DNA of 45,771 bases from Bifidobacterium jacchi (lineage in GTDB: Bacteria; Actinomycetota; Actinomycetes; Actinomycetales; Bifidobacteriaceae): NCBI RefSeq assembly GCF_009078285.1, contig NZ_RQSP01000004.1:29454-75224 (forward strand). Direction: 5' to 3'. The translations under genes were made by a program, and so were the position numbers. A model generated the notes under the pieces. That model saw nothing but the letters and a program-made list of their open reading frames with translations. It did not search any database and was not told where the DNA came from. Position 1 is the first letter of the stretch, and each line of letters starts with the position of its first letter. This document shows, one piece after another, positions 1 through 8,329 of the stretch.

Positions 1-386
1 GGGAAACGGGTGAAATGTCGTCGCGTGACAAATCGGTCAGCCACGCGATGCAAAAATCGCCTGTTTGTTCATCGCGTGGCTGTGAATTCTGCCACGCGAC
101 GCGATGTGACCGGTTCAATATCGTCATGTGTGTTGTTGTGTTTCTTGCCTCGCGCCGACGTCGTATGGTTGGCGCCACGCGACGGCTTGTCACCGGTCAC
201 ATGCGATCGCATGGCTGCGCCAGATCGCATCTTGCATATGTTGGGTGCATGTGGGTGCGGTCCTTGTCGATGCCCTGCTATCTGTCGGTAGCCGGCGCGA
301 CACGCACCTATCGCATTGATGCGGTGTGATGTGATAAGCCGGCCTGCCACCAGACGCTAGTGGCGCAAAGCCGTATGCCAGAACGA
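1..386. other. Intergenic stretch with hairpin repeats, no gene
   Basis: I see no credible gene. Open frames here are short and lack ribosome sites. The stretch holds one complete 45-nt palindrome (38-82) and the right arm of another that would begin outside the window (CGCGTGACAA, 22-31). It also has two further GCCACGCGACG copies (91-101 and 174-184) without a matching opposite arm, and a 12-bp palindrome ATGCGATCGCAT at 201-212. It lies downstream of mntP. Confidence 0.6.
38..82. repeat. 45-nt palindromic repeat, unit 1
   Basis: A perfect 13-bp inverted repeat: left arm CAGCCACGCGATG (38-50), right arm CATCGCGTGGCTG (70-82), 19-nt loop. The total length is 45 nt, the same as six other palindromes at 5088-5752. 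Their arms share the inner half ACGCR while the outer five bases differ. No U-tract follows, so it is not an obvious terminator. Function unknown. Confidence 0.65.
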
Positions 387-957
387 TCAGAACGCGAGAA
401 CGCCAAGATGCTCGAGCAGCACCTTCACGCCGATCGCAATCAATACCACGCCGCCGGCGATCTGAGCGGGCTTCTGCCAACGCGATCCGAATATGCGTCC
501 GATATACAAACCAGCTGCAGAAAACGCGCCCGTCACCACGCCAATCGAAATGACCGACAGCCACACATCCGTCTTCATGAACGCAAAAACTCACGCCCAC
601 TGCGAAAGCATCGATGCTGCACGCCACCGCCAGCGGCAGCATATGCCGCCAGTCGAACTGCGCGGTCTCCTTGGCGTTCTCCTCGTCCTCGTCGAATGCC
701 TCGCGAATCATATTGCCGCCGATGATCGCCAGCAGACCGAAGATGATCCAATGATCGACGGCCGTCACATACGAGCTGAACGTGTTCGCGGCGAAATAGC
801 CGAGCAAGGGGAACAATGCCTGAAAACCACCGAACCACAGTGCGGTCTTGACGGCGTTGATCGGATGCAGCCGATGCTTGATCGTCAGCCCCTTGCCGAT
901 AGAGACGGCAAAGGCGTCCATGGCAACGGAAATCGAAATGAGCAGTATCTCCAACAT
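387..957 (-). pseudogene. mntP: MntP-type manganese efflux pump, frameshifted
   Basis: MntP (YebN) is a six-helix inner-membrane exporter that removes excess Mn(II). The N-terminal two thirds (start MLEILLISISVAMDAFAVSIG, with the family's MDAFAVS motif and its internal repeat SIDAFAVGVSF) runs in one frame. The rest (MKTDVWLSVISIGVVTGAFS onward, ending VLLEHLGVLAF) runs in another. The break is at a run of five A on the plus strand (585-589). One base fewer restores GVSFAFMKTDVW and a protein of about 190 residues, the normal family length. Either the gene is a recent pseudogene or phase variant, or the read has a homopolymer error. The family call is firm and the broken state is as seen. 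I looked for the yybP-ykoY manganese riboswitch in the leader and did not find its conserved strands. Confidence 0.85.
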
Positions 958-1194
958 AAGCTATGCAAATGGTTCATCCCACCGGTGTTCCGCGGGATGG
1001 GCCTCGACGGACTGCTCCGCCTACGCCTAGGGACACCGACATCGGGAACTGCCGGAATTCGACCAGCTTTGAATCCAAGAGAATGCTGTTCGCATGTCGC
1101 GATTACAATCTGGATAGTTTAGCAAAGAGTCAGGATATGGCAAACTCGCGGTGGTGCGTGTGGCGTGGTGGTGCGTGTGTTGATCGACTAATGC

Positions 1195-1271
1195 CCTATC
1201 TCGTAATGGGTCAGCGAAGCTGACTGGGGGAGAGTCAGAAGCTGAACCCTGTAATGATGAGGAGAGATAGG
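1195..1271. ncRNA. Candidate structured RNA of 77 nt
   Basis: Three nested helices are visible. P1 is CCTATCTC (1195-1202) with GAGATAGG (1264-1271). P2 is GGGTCAGC (1208-1215) with GCTGAACCC (1241-1249), one bulge. P3 is CTGACT (1220-1225) with AGTCAG (1233-1238). The P1/P2 junction is an asymmetric internal loop with GTAAT on both sides. The element is about 240 nt upstream of the mntP start. Strand is undetermined because both complements fold. I compared it by eye with TPP, SAM, yybP-ykoY and SRP RNA and none fits. It could also be remnant palindromic repeat DNA. Confidence 0.4.
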
Positions 1272-1297
1272 CCACTGGTGTCCTGTGTAGCCCTGCA

Positions 1298-1360
1298 CAT
1301 ATGGAAGGCGGGCTGGATATCAGAATGTATATTCCTGATATCCAGCCCGCCTTCCATATG
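1298..1360. repeat. Perfect 26-bp inverted repeat (long hairpin)
   Basis: The left arm (1298-1323, starting CATATGGAAGGCGGG) is exactly complementary to the right arm (1335-1360, ending CCCGCCTTCCATATG), with an 11-nt AT-rich loop. It sits between ppa and mntP. A bidirectional terminator is possible but no T-tract follows either arm. A palindromic mobile-element relic is the other option. Confidence 0.7.
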
Positions 1361-1419
1361 ACTCACGCGTTGGCGCGCGTGCTTCGCGCGGGGGATGTGG
1401 CCCCGCGCTCACTTCGGCT

Positions 1420-1444
1420 AGTGACAGTCCGCTGGACTGTCACT
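1420..1444 (-). terminator. Hairpin overlapping the ppa stop codon
   Basis: AGTGACAGTCC (1420-1430) pairs perfectly with GGACTGTCACT (1434-1444) around a 3-nt loop. The right arm contains the TGA stop of ppa (1440-1442), so the stem begins inside the last codons. No clear U-tract. Likely a 3'-end or stability hairpin. Confidence 0.55.
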
Positions 1445-1934
1445 TTGACGCCTCAGCGAGACGCTCGCGGGCGGCGATGATCTCCTTTTCCGCCTCGGAT
1501 GCTCCAGTCCAGTAGTCGCCGGGCTTGACTTCCTTGCCGGGCTCGAGGGCCTTGTACTGCTCGAAGAAGTGCTTGATCTCGGCGAGGTGGTACTCGTTGA
1601 CGTCCTTGACGTCCTGGCAAGCGTCGTAACGAACGTCGGCCGGCACGCACAGCACCTTGTCGTCGCCGCCCTCCTCGTCTTCCATGTGGTAGAGGCCGAC
1701 GGCGCGGCACTCGATCACGCAGCCCGGGAACACCGAGTTGGTCACCATCACGAGCGCGTCCAGCGGATCGCCGTCCTCGCCCAGAGTGCCCTCGATGTAG
1801 CCGTAATCATCCGGATAGCCCATCGCGGTGAACAGCTCGCGATCCAGGAAGACGCGACCGGTCTCCTGATCCACTTCGTACTTGTTCTTGGAACCGCGCG
1901 GAATCTCGACCACGACATTGAAGGTTTCTGCCAT
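1440..1934 (-). CDS. ppa: Inorganic pyrophosphatase, family I
   Basis: A soluble cytosolic enzyme that hydrolyses pyrophosphate to two phosphates and so pulls polymer-forming reactions forward. In the bifid shunt it also returns phosphate. The 164-residue protein has the family I signature DGDPLD at 54-59, the substrate-binding stretch [11 protein letters not shown] at 10-20, and the [15 protein letters not shown] active-site block. The length is normal for bacterial hexameric enzymes. The frame is open for 21 codons further upstream, but ATG at 1934 is chosen because AAGGAG lies at the right distance and the protein starts [14 protein letters not shown] as in relatives. It is a single-gene unit ending in a hairpin. 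High confidence. Confidence 0.97.
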   Translation of the reverse strand: MAETFNVVVEIPRGSKNKYEVDQETGRVFLDRELFTAMGYPDDYGYIEGTLGEDGDPLDALVMVTNSVFPGCVIECRAVGLYHMEDEEGGDDKVLCVPADVRYDACQDVKDVNEYHLAEIKHFFEQYKALEPGKEVKPGDYWTGASEAEKEIIAARERLAEASK

Positions 1935-2033
1935 GACATATCTCCTTGAGAGTCGACAGTTGTATTGACATGCACAACAATACCCGCTTATGAGCATTCG
2001 GCACGAGGCAATCGACTATTTTCTAAACAATAG

Positions 2034-2088
2034 GGACCCGTCTGATGATCTGTCCACCCCGCAGGGGAGCGAATCATCAGACGGGTCC
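2034..2088 (-). terminator. Long hairpin between glgE and ppa
   Basis: A perfect 16-bp stem, GGACCCGTCTGATGAT (2034-2049) with ATCATCAGACGGGTCC (2073-2088), is capped by an inner CCCC/GGGG helix (2057-2060 with 2064-2067). It lies downstream of glgE on the minus strand. The 320-nt gap between ppa and glgE otherwise holds only this hairpin and the 8-bp tandem repeat. Confidence 0.6.
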
Positions 2089-2174
2089 TCATCGATCATT
2101 GCACAGCGGCCGGCACCGACTGCCTCGCGTCGGCCGCCAGGTTGCCAGACCGCCGCGCATAGGCTGCGCGCTGG

Positions 2175-2254
2175 CAACCCGGCTACCCGGCAACCCGGCT
2201 ACCCGGCAACCCGGCTACCCGGCAACCCGGCAACCCGGCAACCCGGCAACCCGG
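2175..2254. repeat. Tandem 8-bp repeat, ten copies, abutting the glgE stop
   Basis: Ten uninterrupted 8-mers: CAACCCGG or CTACCCGG, first alternating, then four CAACCCGG in a row. The next bases, CTACCG, contain the glgE stop codon (complement CTA, 2255-2257), so the array starts exactly at the end of the coding region. A slippage-prone array like this should vary in copy number between strains. Confidence 0.85.
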
Positions 2255-4639
2255 CTACCGCACCACGGTCAGCACATGCGCCACATCAGCCCACGGCGCG
2301 AGCGAAACGAAGTTGTCCCAATGCCAATCGAATTCGCGACCGGTCAGCTCGTCGCGCAAATGCGCGCCCTTGTCCGGATCGATGCCGAAATCGGTCAGTT
2401 CGAGATGCACCTCGTCCTGATGCGCGTTGTGCCCATCGAGATTGACGACGACGATCAGCGTATCCGCCTTGCCGTTGGCCGTCAGCTCGGCCGGCGTGTG
2501 GCGCGCGAATGCGATGATGTTCTCGTCGTGCGTGGGCAGCAGGGTCAGATTGTGGTAGCTGAACAGGTCGGCGTGCTCGCGGCGGATGCGGTTGAGCGAG
2601 GTGAGCAGTTCGGCGATGCCGTACTTGTCGGCACGCCTCCAGTCGCGCACCTTCACCTCGTACTTCTCGTTGTCGCGCTGCTCCTCGAATCCGGGGCGCT
2701 GCTGGTTCTCGATCAGCTCGTAGCCGTTGTAAATGCCCCACGACGGCGAGCCCATCGCGGCGAGCACCGCGCGCACCGCGTGGCCGGCGATGCCGTTGTC
2801 GCGGATGTAGGCGGTCAGAATATCCGGCGTGGTGGGCCAGAACGTGTTGTGCTGGTAGTAGCCGTCCTCGCCGTTCGTCTCAAGCAGATACTCGGACAGC
2901 TCCTCCTTGGTGTTGCGCCACGGGAAGTAGCAGTGCGACTGCGTGAATCCGACGTAGCTGAGCGCGCGCATCATGCCCGGGCGGGTGAACGCCTCGGCGA
3001 GGAACAGCACCTCCGGATGGCGGCGCGTCACGGCTGCGATCACGTCCTGCCAGAAGCGCACCGGCTTGGTGTGCGGATTGTCGACGCGGAAGATCGTCAC
3101 GCCCGCCTCGATCCACAGGTTCATGATCCGCTCGACCTCCTTCTCGATGCCGGGCATGTCGGCATTGAAGTCGATCGGATAGATGTCCTGATACTTCTTC
3201 GGCGGATTCTCGGCGAACGCGATCGTGCCGTCCGGCTTGGTGCGGAACCAGTTCGGATGCTCCTTGACCCACGGATGATCGGGCGAGCACTGCAGCGCGA
3301 AATCAAGCGCGATCTCAAGGCCGAGCTCGTGGGCGCGGGCGGTGAACGCCTTGAAATCGTCCATCGTGCCGAGCAGCGGATCGACGGTGTCATGGCCGCC
3401 GAGCGCGGAGCCGATGCCGAACGGCGAACCCGGATCGTCCGGGCCGGCGACCAGCGCATTGTCCTTGCCCTTGCGGTTCGTCGTGCCGATCGGGAAGATC
3501 GGCGGCAGGTACACGATGTCGAATCCTTCGGCCTTGGCGCGCTCCAGTCCCGAGACGGCGGTCTTGAGCGTACCCTGCACGATCTTGTGCGTGGCGGGGT
3601 CCACATACGCGCCTTCGGAACGCGGGAAGAACTGGTACCATGCGGCGAAGCTCGACTTCGGACGCTCCACCTTGAACCGCTGCGGCGCGCTTTCGGACAG
3701 TCCGTCGCGCAGCGGATTGGTCTCGTGCAGCGCGCGGATCTCGTCGGTCGTCGCCGCGGCGAGACGATCGGTCGGGGACAGTGCGCGGTCGGCGACCTTG
3801 GCGGCGGCCTCCTTGAGCAGATTGCGCTCGGCGGCGTTCAGTCGCGCATCCTTGGTCACGGCCCAGCGCGCGAGCAGTTCGGCGCCGGAATCCAGCGCGT
3901 TCTCCACGTCGTCGCCGGTCTTCACCTTGATCTCGGCATCATGCAGCCACGAGCGGTAGGTGTCCTCCCAGCCTTCGACGGTGACCGTCCACAGGCCGAG
4001 CTGACGCTTGACGGCGGCGAAATCCGCATCCCACGGCTTGGCGTCGCTGCGCTCGCCGCACGCGAGTTCGACAGTCCAGCGGTCAAGGCCGGGGTTGACG
4101 CAGGTCATGGCGCGACGGGCGGTCTCCTTGCCGCGCGGCGTGCGCACGACGGCGGTGGCGCCCACCTTGGTGCGCCCCTCGATGAACACCTGCGCGGTGA
4201 CCTCGAACGTTTCGCCAAGCTCGACGCGCGCCGGATAGATGCCGCGTTCCTCGTTCGGCGTGATGTCGAGGATGTTGACACGGCCGAACTGGCCGGGTTC
4301 GGTCACGGGAATCGTGGGCGCAGGGGCTTCGCCGACGAGTCCGGGAATGGGGGAAAGTGCGGTTTTCGCGGCGGCTTTGGTGGCGGTCCTGGCGGTCGAC
4401 TTGGCGGCGCTTCTGGTTGTGCTCCTGGCGGATTTGGCTGCGGTCCTGCGGGAGGTGGCCTTGGCTGCCGTTGTGGTCGCGTTCGCTGCGGTGGTTGCCG
4501 CGGCGGATTTATCGGTGGTTTTTGCAGTGGTTTTTTCGGTGGATCGGCGGGAACGGGTCGTCCTTGACGCGGTTGCCGCCGCGGTGCTCCTTGTGTTCTT
4601 GGTTGCTGCTGTTGCGCTTGTTGTCTCTATCTCTGTCAT
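2255..4639 (-). CDS. glgE: Maltosyltransferase GlgE with basic N-terminal tail
   Basis: Alpha-1,4-glucan:maltose-1-phosphate maltosyltransferase (GH13_3). It extends linear glucans from maltose-1-phosphate in the cytosol. The 794-residue protein contains the N-terminal beta-sandwich (about 105-200), then SSFAAWYQFFPRSEG, and the barrel with RVDNPHTKP (nucleophile Asp520) and LAEAFTRP (acid/base Glu549). The 29-residue spacing matches that known for Streptomyces GlgE. Residues 1-93 are extra: almost only Ala, Thr, Ser, Lys and Arg (for example TAAKSARSTTRSAAKSTART), a histone-H1-like disordered tail absent from typical GlgE of about 660-700 residues. ATG 4639 is chosen as start. The frame stays open another 167 codons upstream, but that part has repetitive composition and no ribosome site. 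No treS or pep2 is adjacent. Family certain, start moderately sure. Confidence 0.93.
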   Translation of the reverse strand: MTEIETTSATAATKNTRSTAAATASRTTRSRRSTEKTTAKTTDKSAAATTAANATTTAAKATSRRTAAKSARSTTRSAAKSTARTATKAAAKTALSPIPGLVGEAPAPTIPVTEPGQFGRVNILDITPNEERGIYPARVELGETFEVTAQVFIEGRTKVGATAVVRTPRGKETARRAMTCVNPGLDRWTVELACGERSDAKPWDADFAAVKRQLGLWTVTVEGWEDTYRSWLHDAEIKVKTGDDVENALDSGAELLARWAVTKDARLNAAERNLLKEAAAKVADRALSPTDRLAAATTDEIRALHETNPLRDGLSESAPQRFKVERPKSSFAAWYQFFPRSEGAYVDPATHKIVQGTLKTAVSGLERAKAEGFDIVYLPPIFPIGTTNRKGKDNALVAGPDDPGSPFGIGSALGGHDTVDPLLGTMDDFKAFTARAHELGLEIALDFALQCSPDHPWVKEHPNWFRTKPDGTIAFAENPPKKYQDIYPIDFNADMPGIEKEVERIMNLWIEAGVTIFRVDNPHTKPVRFWQDVIAAVTRRHPEVLFLAEAFTRPGMMRALSYVGFTQSHCYFPWRNTKEELSEYLLETNGEDGYYQHNTFWPTTPDILTAYIRDNGIAGHAVRAVLAAMGSPSWGIYNGYELIENQQRPGFEEQRDNEKYEVKVRDWRRADKYGIAELLTSLNRIRREHADLFSYHNLTLLPTHDENIIAFARHTPAELTANGKADTLIVVVNLDGHNAHQDEVHLELTDFGIDPDKGAHLRDELTGREFDWHWDNFVSLAPWADVAHVLTVVR

Positions 4640-5087
4640 CGTTGTCCCGTCGATTATCGCCGCTGCTGCGGCATGGGATGTAGTCGTTATGGCAGATTCC
4701 TCCACCGAAGTGGTGGAGTTTGCCGGGATTGTACTGCTGTTGCTGCTGTTGTCGCGCGCAGTTGCGTTTGTCCTGACTTCTGCCACATGGCCCATTGTAG
4801 GACGATGCATGAAAAAAGCGTGATATTTTGCGGGTGAACCGCAGGTTGCGGGTGTGTGAAGGGGGTGCGACGTGATGTGGCGCCGCTCAGACGGTTGTGA
4901 GACGAACCATTGGCAGGCGGCCGATTTGCCGCGCGGTGCGATATTCGGTGATTGTGCCGTTGCGGCACGGGCTGGCTTGTGGCTGGGGTGACTGGGCTGT
5001 GTCTGATTTGGATGGGTTTGCTGATTTGGATGGGTTGACTGGGTTGGGCTGGGTTGGCTGGGCTGGTTGGGCTTGGCATGCGGCGAC

Positions 5088-5132
5088 TTGTCACGCGGCG
5101 GCGTTTTGCCTGTTTTTTGCGTCGCGTGACAA
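5088..5132. repeat. 45-nt palindromic repeat, unit 2
   Basis: Left arm TTGTCACGCG (5088-5097) and right arm CGCGTGACAA (5123-5132). The stem extends outward by one pair and inward by further pairs, giving about 14 bp with one G-T. Outer arm bases TTGTC, inner ACGCG. Same 45-nt length as unit 1. Confidence 0.65.
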
Positions 5133-5265
5133 GCGGACACGCGTGGCCGTGGTTCAGTCGTGGTTCAGTCTGATCCAGACTTGTTTGAAAACATTGGAAT
5201 TCCGCCGTTTTGTGATCATGTGGCGCGGCGGTGGCATGACGGCGGATGACCGCAGCCGCCACGGA

Positions 5266-5310
5266 TTGTCACGCGGCGACGAAAACGTCGATTTTAATGC
5301 CGCGTGACAA
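5266..5310. repeat. 45-nt palindromic repeat, unit 3
   Basis: Same arms as unit 2 (TTGTCACGCG / CGCGTGACAA) with a different loop. The perfect stem runs from CGGATTGTCACGCGGC (5262-5277) to its complement (5299-5314), 16 bp. The loop is unrelated in sequence to unit 2, so the arms are what is conserved. Confidence 0.65.
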
Positions 5311-5418
5311 TCCGCGGGCGGGTCACGCCGTTCACGCGATGAGCTGCTGGCCGAACCGCCCGTTTTCGCAGAATATAACGCAGCAACGCCGCTGATTTGC
5401 GTCGCGTACCGCCAGTCA

Positions 5419-5752
5419 GTGGGATGCAGTGTGATTTCGGCTCGGTGTTGCGTTGCGTCCCACGATTTGCCGCGTTTTCGTGGGATGGAACACAAAAACG
5501 GGCTCATTCTGCATTCCGTCCCACAGCCTTCCGGTCATCACAGCGTGCATTCAGGTCACATTCAGGTAAAAACGGTGGAAAATGGCGGTTTGCTGGTACA
5601 GCATCCATGACGCGGTTGGTGAGGGGCGATGCGCAAGTGGGACGGAACGCAATTACGGCCTCATTTCGCGTTGCGTCCCACGATTTGCCGCGATTGGCCG
5701 CGTTTTCGTGGGATGCAATGCGATTCAGAGGATTTTCTGCGCTGCGTCCCAC
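5419..5752. repeat. Four 45-nt palindromic repeats, units 4-7
   Basis: Four units at 5419-5463, 5480-5524, 5637-5681 and 5708-5752, each exactly 45 nt. Each starts GTGGGAYGSA and ends TSCGTCCCAC. Pairing continues inward with compensating and G-U changes (GTGGGACGGAACGCA pairs with TCGCGTTGCGTCCCAC in unit 6). Units 4+5 and 6+7 form two dimers with related spacers (GATTTGCCGCG...TTTTC), so a dimer was duplicated. Located 240-580 nt upstream of the surface-protein gene. Confidence 0.75.
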
Positions 5753-5994
5753 AACTCGTTCCGTGGCTTGCGTGGACCTTGTTGACCTTGTTGCGCCTTG
5801 CTGCATCTTTCTCAGTGCGCGTCGCATTTTCGCGTCGCATTTTCGCGGATTTTCGCAGGAGTTTTCCACAACACGCCGAAGGGTGGGCTCTGCGTCCACA
5901 GCACCTTGTCGGCAATGCGAGCCGAGGGGTGGTTATGGCACTCTCGTTGCACCTGCGGCGAACCGTTCGCCGGGAGATTCAAGGAAGGACCATC

Positions 5995-8277
5995 ATGATC
6001 AGGAAACTGCGAAGGAGAGTGGCTGCGCTGATCGCCGCGGCGGCTGCGGTCGCCGCCATCGGCGTGACGCATGCAGCGTACGCGGACGAGATGTTGAACG
6101 AGGCGGAGTCGGGCACCTATGTGACCTTTTATGACATCAATGGATTGGGATTGACCCTTGGTGTCACCGCGTACGACGACAACGGCAACTACTATTACTG
6201 CCGGGAGGTCGGCAAAAGGACCGACTACACCAAGGGGACGGTCACCTCCATGACGGACAGTCCGGAGGCTCGTCGCATTGCGTGGCTGATCGATAAGTAT
6301 CGCGACAGCAAGGACGCGGTCGCGCATGCGGCGATAGGCGTGCTTGTGCATGACTATTTCGACTCCGATCCGGAACTGTGGGCGGCGAATAGAGTCAGAG
6401 CCTACAAAGACCGTCCGGATGTGGAAAAGCGTGTGAAAAAGCTGTGGGACGAGTCGGCGAAGGCCGTTCCTGCGGGGATTAAGGTGCAGCAGACCTATGC
6501 GGAGGGCATCAGAAATGGGCATGTAAGCGTCGAGGTCACCAACGGAGACAACGAGGTGGTTGCCGGCGTGCCGTACACGGTCACGTTGGAGGGACCGGCG
6601 ACGTTCTCCAACGGCAAGGCCACGATATCGGGAACATCGAAATCCGAAGCGATCATCCATGAATGGACCGCGACCAAGGCGGGTAAGGTCACGGTCACAC
6701 CTCGATACACGATCAAGACGCTGGAAGATGTCGAAAGCGCGCAGCGGTTCGTGCGGTTCGGCTCGCATGCCAGCGATGGCGGCAGTGCGGTGACCTTCGT
6801 CAAGCCGACGATCAGCACGGTCGCATCCCAGCGCGTCGTGGACGTGGGGCAGGGCGTGCAGGACAAAGTGACCGCCGGTGTTGCAGGCGAGACCGATCAT
6901 TGGGTTTCGGGATTGCAGCTGGATGCGCGTGGGTACTATTTCGAGGGGATCAGCCATGCGTCGCTGCAGCGCATCGATCCGAAGGCGGGAGAAAGCGCGG
7001 CGAAGTTTCTGGAGCGGCTTGCGGTTCTCGGATACAAGCCCGCGGCCTACGGGCGAGCGTCGTTCACCGCGCCGGGGCAGACCGTGGAGGTCACGGCGAT
7101 GACCACGAATGGCGGCACAACACCATATAAGGTGTCCGTCGCCGGAGGTTTCGGCACATGGGTGTGGGCGTTTGAAGTGGAGCATCTGTCCGAAACCGCG
7201 CGACGGTATGTGACGGCCGATGTGGTCAGCGGGTTCCTGGAGGCATCGGAGACCAACTCGAATCGCAGCAGGATCGAAGTGGAGTCAACGGTAACCGAGC
7301 ACACGGCGGCGGTGGGCTCCGAATTGAGCGACACGATCACCGTGACCGGTTTCCCCGACGATCATGGCGCCTTTACAGGCAATGAGGCGTTCGGCTTCGG
7401 TGCCGACGAACCGTATGCGCAGGTGAGCGTATGGTGGGCCGGTGATCCGGACGATCAGGGCAACGATGAGCAGTATCGGCCGTCCGGGCATGAGCCTCCG
7501 GCGCAGGACGAGCATCACAAGCTGATCGGCACATGGGATTATGCGGCGAAGAACGGCAGAATCCGGGTCGGTGCGGGCGCGCCCGACGCTCATGGCAATC
7601 CGGTTCACATCACGGCCGAGCAGCATGGTTGGTATGTGTTTGTATGGAGTTTCAGCGGTGATGATCGGGTTGCGGCGGCATCCAGCGCGTACGATGATGC
7701 ATGGGAGAGAACACGAGTATGGGAGTTCGCCAAGCCGCGCGAGCCGTCGATCATAACGCAGGTGGATCCGGAGCGGGTACTGGTCGATGAGCCGTTCCAC
7801 GACACTGCGCGCATCACCGGAGACATTCCGCTGGGGGCGTATGTGACGTTCACCGCATACGAGGCGGTGGCGGAAGGCATCGAACCTGGTCTGAACGGCA
7901 AGCTGCTTGACGAGGTTCGTGTCGAAATCGATCATCGCAAGACCGATCAGACCGTGATGAGTCCTGAAACGCGTTCGCCGGAACCAGGCCTGGTGTACTG
8001 GGTGGCCGCATTGAAGTCCGCCGATGGTGACGTGCTCGCCACGCATGAGTTGGGCGTGGAGGGCGAGGTGGTCGAGGTCGAGGAACCCGAGGAACCGGAG
8101 GAGCCGGAGGAGCCTGAGGAGCCCGAGGAGCCGGAGGAACCTGAAGAGCCGGAGGAACCTGAGCTGCCGTCTACGGGTGTGGACGTTGGCGCGGCGGTGG
8201 CGTTCGCGGTGGCGTTGGGCATTGCCGGGTTGCTGATGTTGTGCGTCGTATCGCTCGGCAGCATGCTGCGACGATAG
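5995..8277 (+). CDS. LPXTG-anchored cell-surface protein
   Basis: A 760-residue secreted protein predicted to be linked to peptidoglycan by a sortase. It has a Sec signal peptide (residues 1-30, positively charged start, Ala-rich core, cut after AYA), a long beta-rich ectodomain, a spacer made of Glu-Pro-Glu repeats, the sorting signal LPSTG, a membrane helix and a C-terminal RR. Residues 55-110 contain YYYCREVGK, with Cys69 the only cysteine outside the final helix, followed by AHAAIGVLVHDYF. The layout recalls thioester (TQXA-type) adhesin domains, but the usual Gln is His, so this is only a suggestion. Middle segments starting VDVGQGVQDKVTAG and HTAAVGSELSDTI look like related immunoglobulin-like repeats. 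ATG 5995 follows AAGGAAGGA. Ligand unknown. Confidence 0.85.
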   Translation: MIRKLRRRVAALIAAAAAVAAIGVTHAAYADEMLNEAESGTYVTFYDINGLGLTLGVTAYDDNGNYYYCREVGKRTDYTKGTVTSMTDSPEARRIAWLIDKYRDSKDAVAHAAIGVLVHDYFDSDPELWAANRVRAYKDRPDVEKRVKKLWDESAKAVPAGIKVQQTYAEGIRNGHVSVEVTNGDNEVVAGVPYTVTLEGPATFSNGKATISGTSKSEAIIHEWTATKAGKVTVTPRYTIKTLEDVESAQRFVRFGSHASDGGSAVTFVKPTISTVASQRVVDVGQGVQDKVTAGVAGETDHWVSGLQLDARGYYFEGISHASLQRIDPKAGESAAKFLERLAVLGYKPAAYGRASFTAPGQTVEVTAMTTNGGTTPYKVSVAGGFGTWVWAFEVEHLSETARRYVTADVVSGFLEASETNSNRSRIEVESTVTEHTAAVGSELSDTITVTGFPDDHGAFTGNEAFGFGADEPYAQVSVWWAGDPDDQGNDEQYRPSGHEPPAQDEHHKLIGTWDYAAKNGRIRVGAGAPDAHGNPVHITAEQHGWYVFVWSFSGDDRVAAASSAYDDAWERTRVWEFAKPREPSIITQVDPERVLVDEPFHDTARITGDIPLGAYVTFTAYEAVAEGIEPGLNGKLLDEVRVEIDHRKTDQTVMSPETRSPEPGLVYWVAALKSADGDVLATHELGVEGEVVEVEEPEEPEEPEEPEEPEEPEEPEEPEEPELPSTGVDVGAAVAFAVALGIAGLLMLCVVSLGSMLRR

Positions 8278-8329
8278 CGCTGTAGATGGCGGTAGCACCG
8301 CAACGCAGATCGAATGATTCGAGGGCCCA

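Larger units (their letters stand above)
4640..5994. other. Long non-coding region with palindromes
   Basis: About 1.35 kb between divergent glgE and the surface-protein gene. I see no gene with a ribosome site. It holds a short hairpin CTCCACC/GGTGGAG (4700-4718) in the glgE leader, a T/G-rich tract of repeated TGGG words (about 4990-5080), and six 45-nt palindromes (listed separately). Promoters for both flanking genes must lie here but no convincing -35/-10 pair stands out. Confidence 0.6.

Noticed and set aside
958-1190. yybP-ykoY manganese riboswitch in the mntP leader
   Set aside because: The conserved GGGGAGUAG-type and UACUG-type strands were not found on the minus strand.
1195-1271. 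TPP riboswitch
   Set aside because: CUGAGA and the ACCUGAU...GCGNAGGGA core are absent although the size and fold are superficially similar.
4640-5140. N-terminal extension of glgE by 167 codons
   Set aside because: Composition changes to Pro/Gln/Asn repeats that mirror the TGGG-rich intergenic tract, it crosses a 45-nt palindrome, and no ribosome site precedes it.
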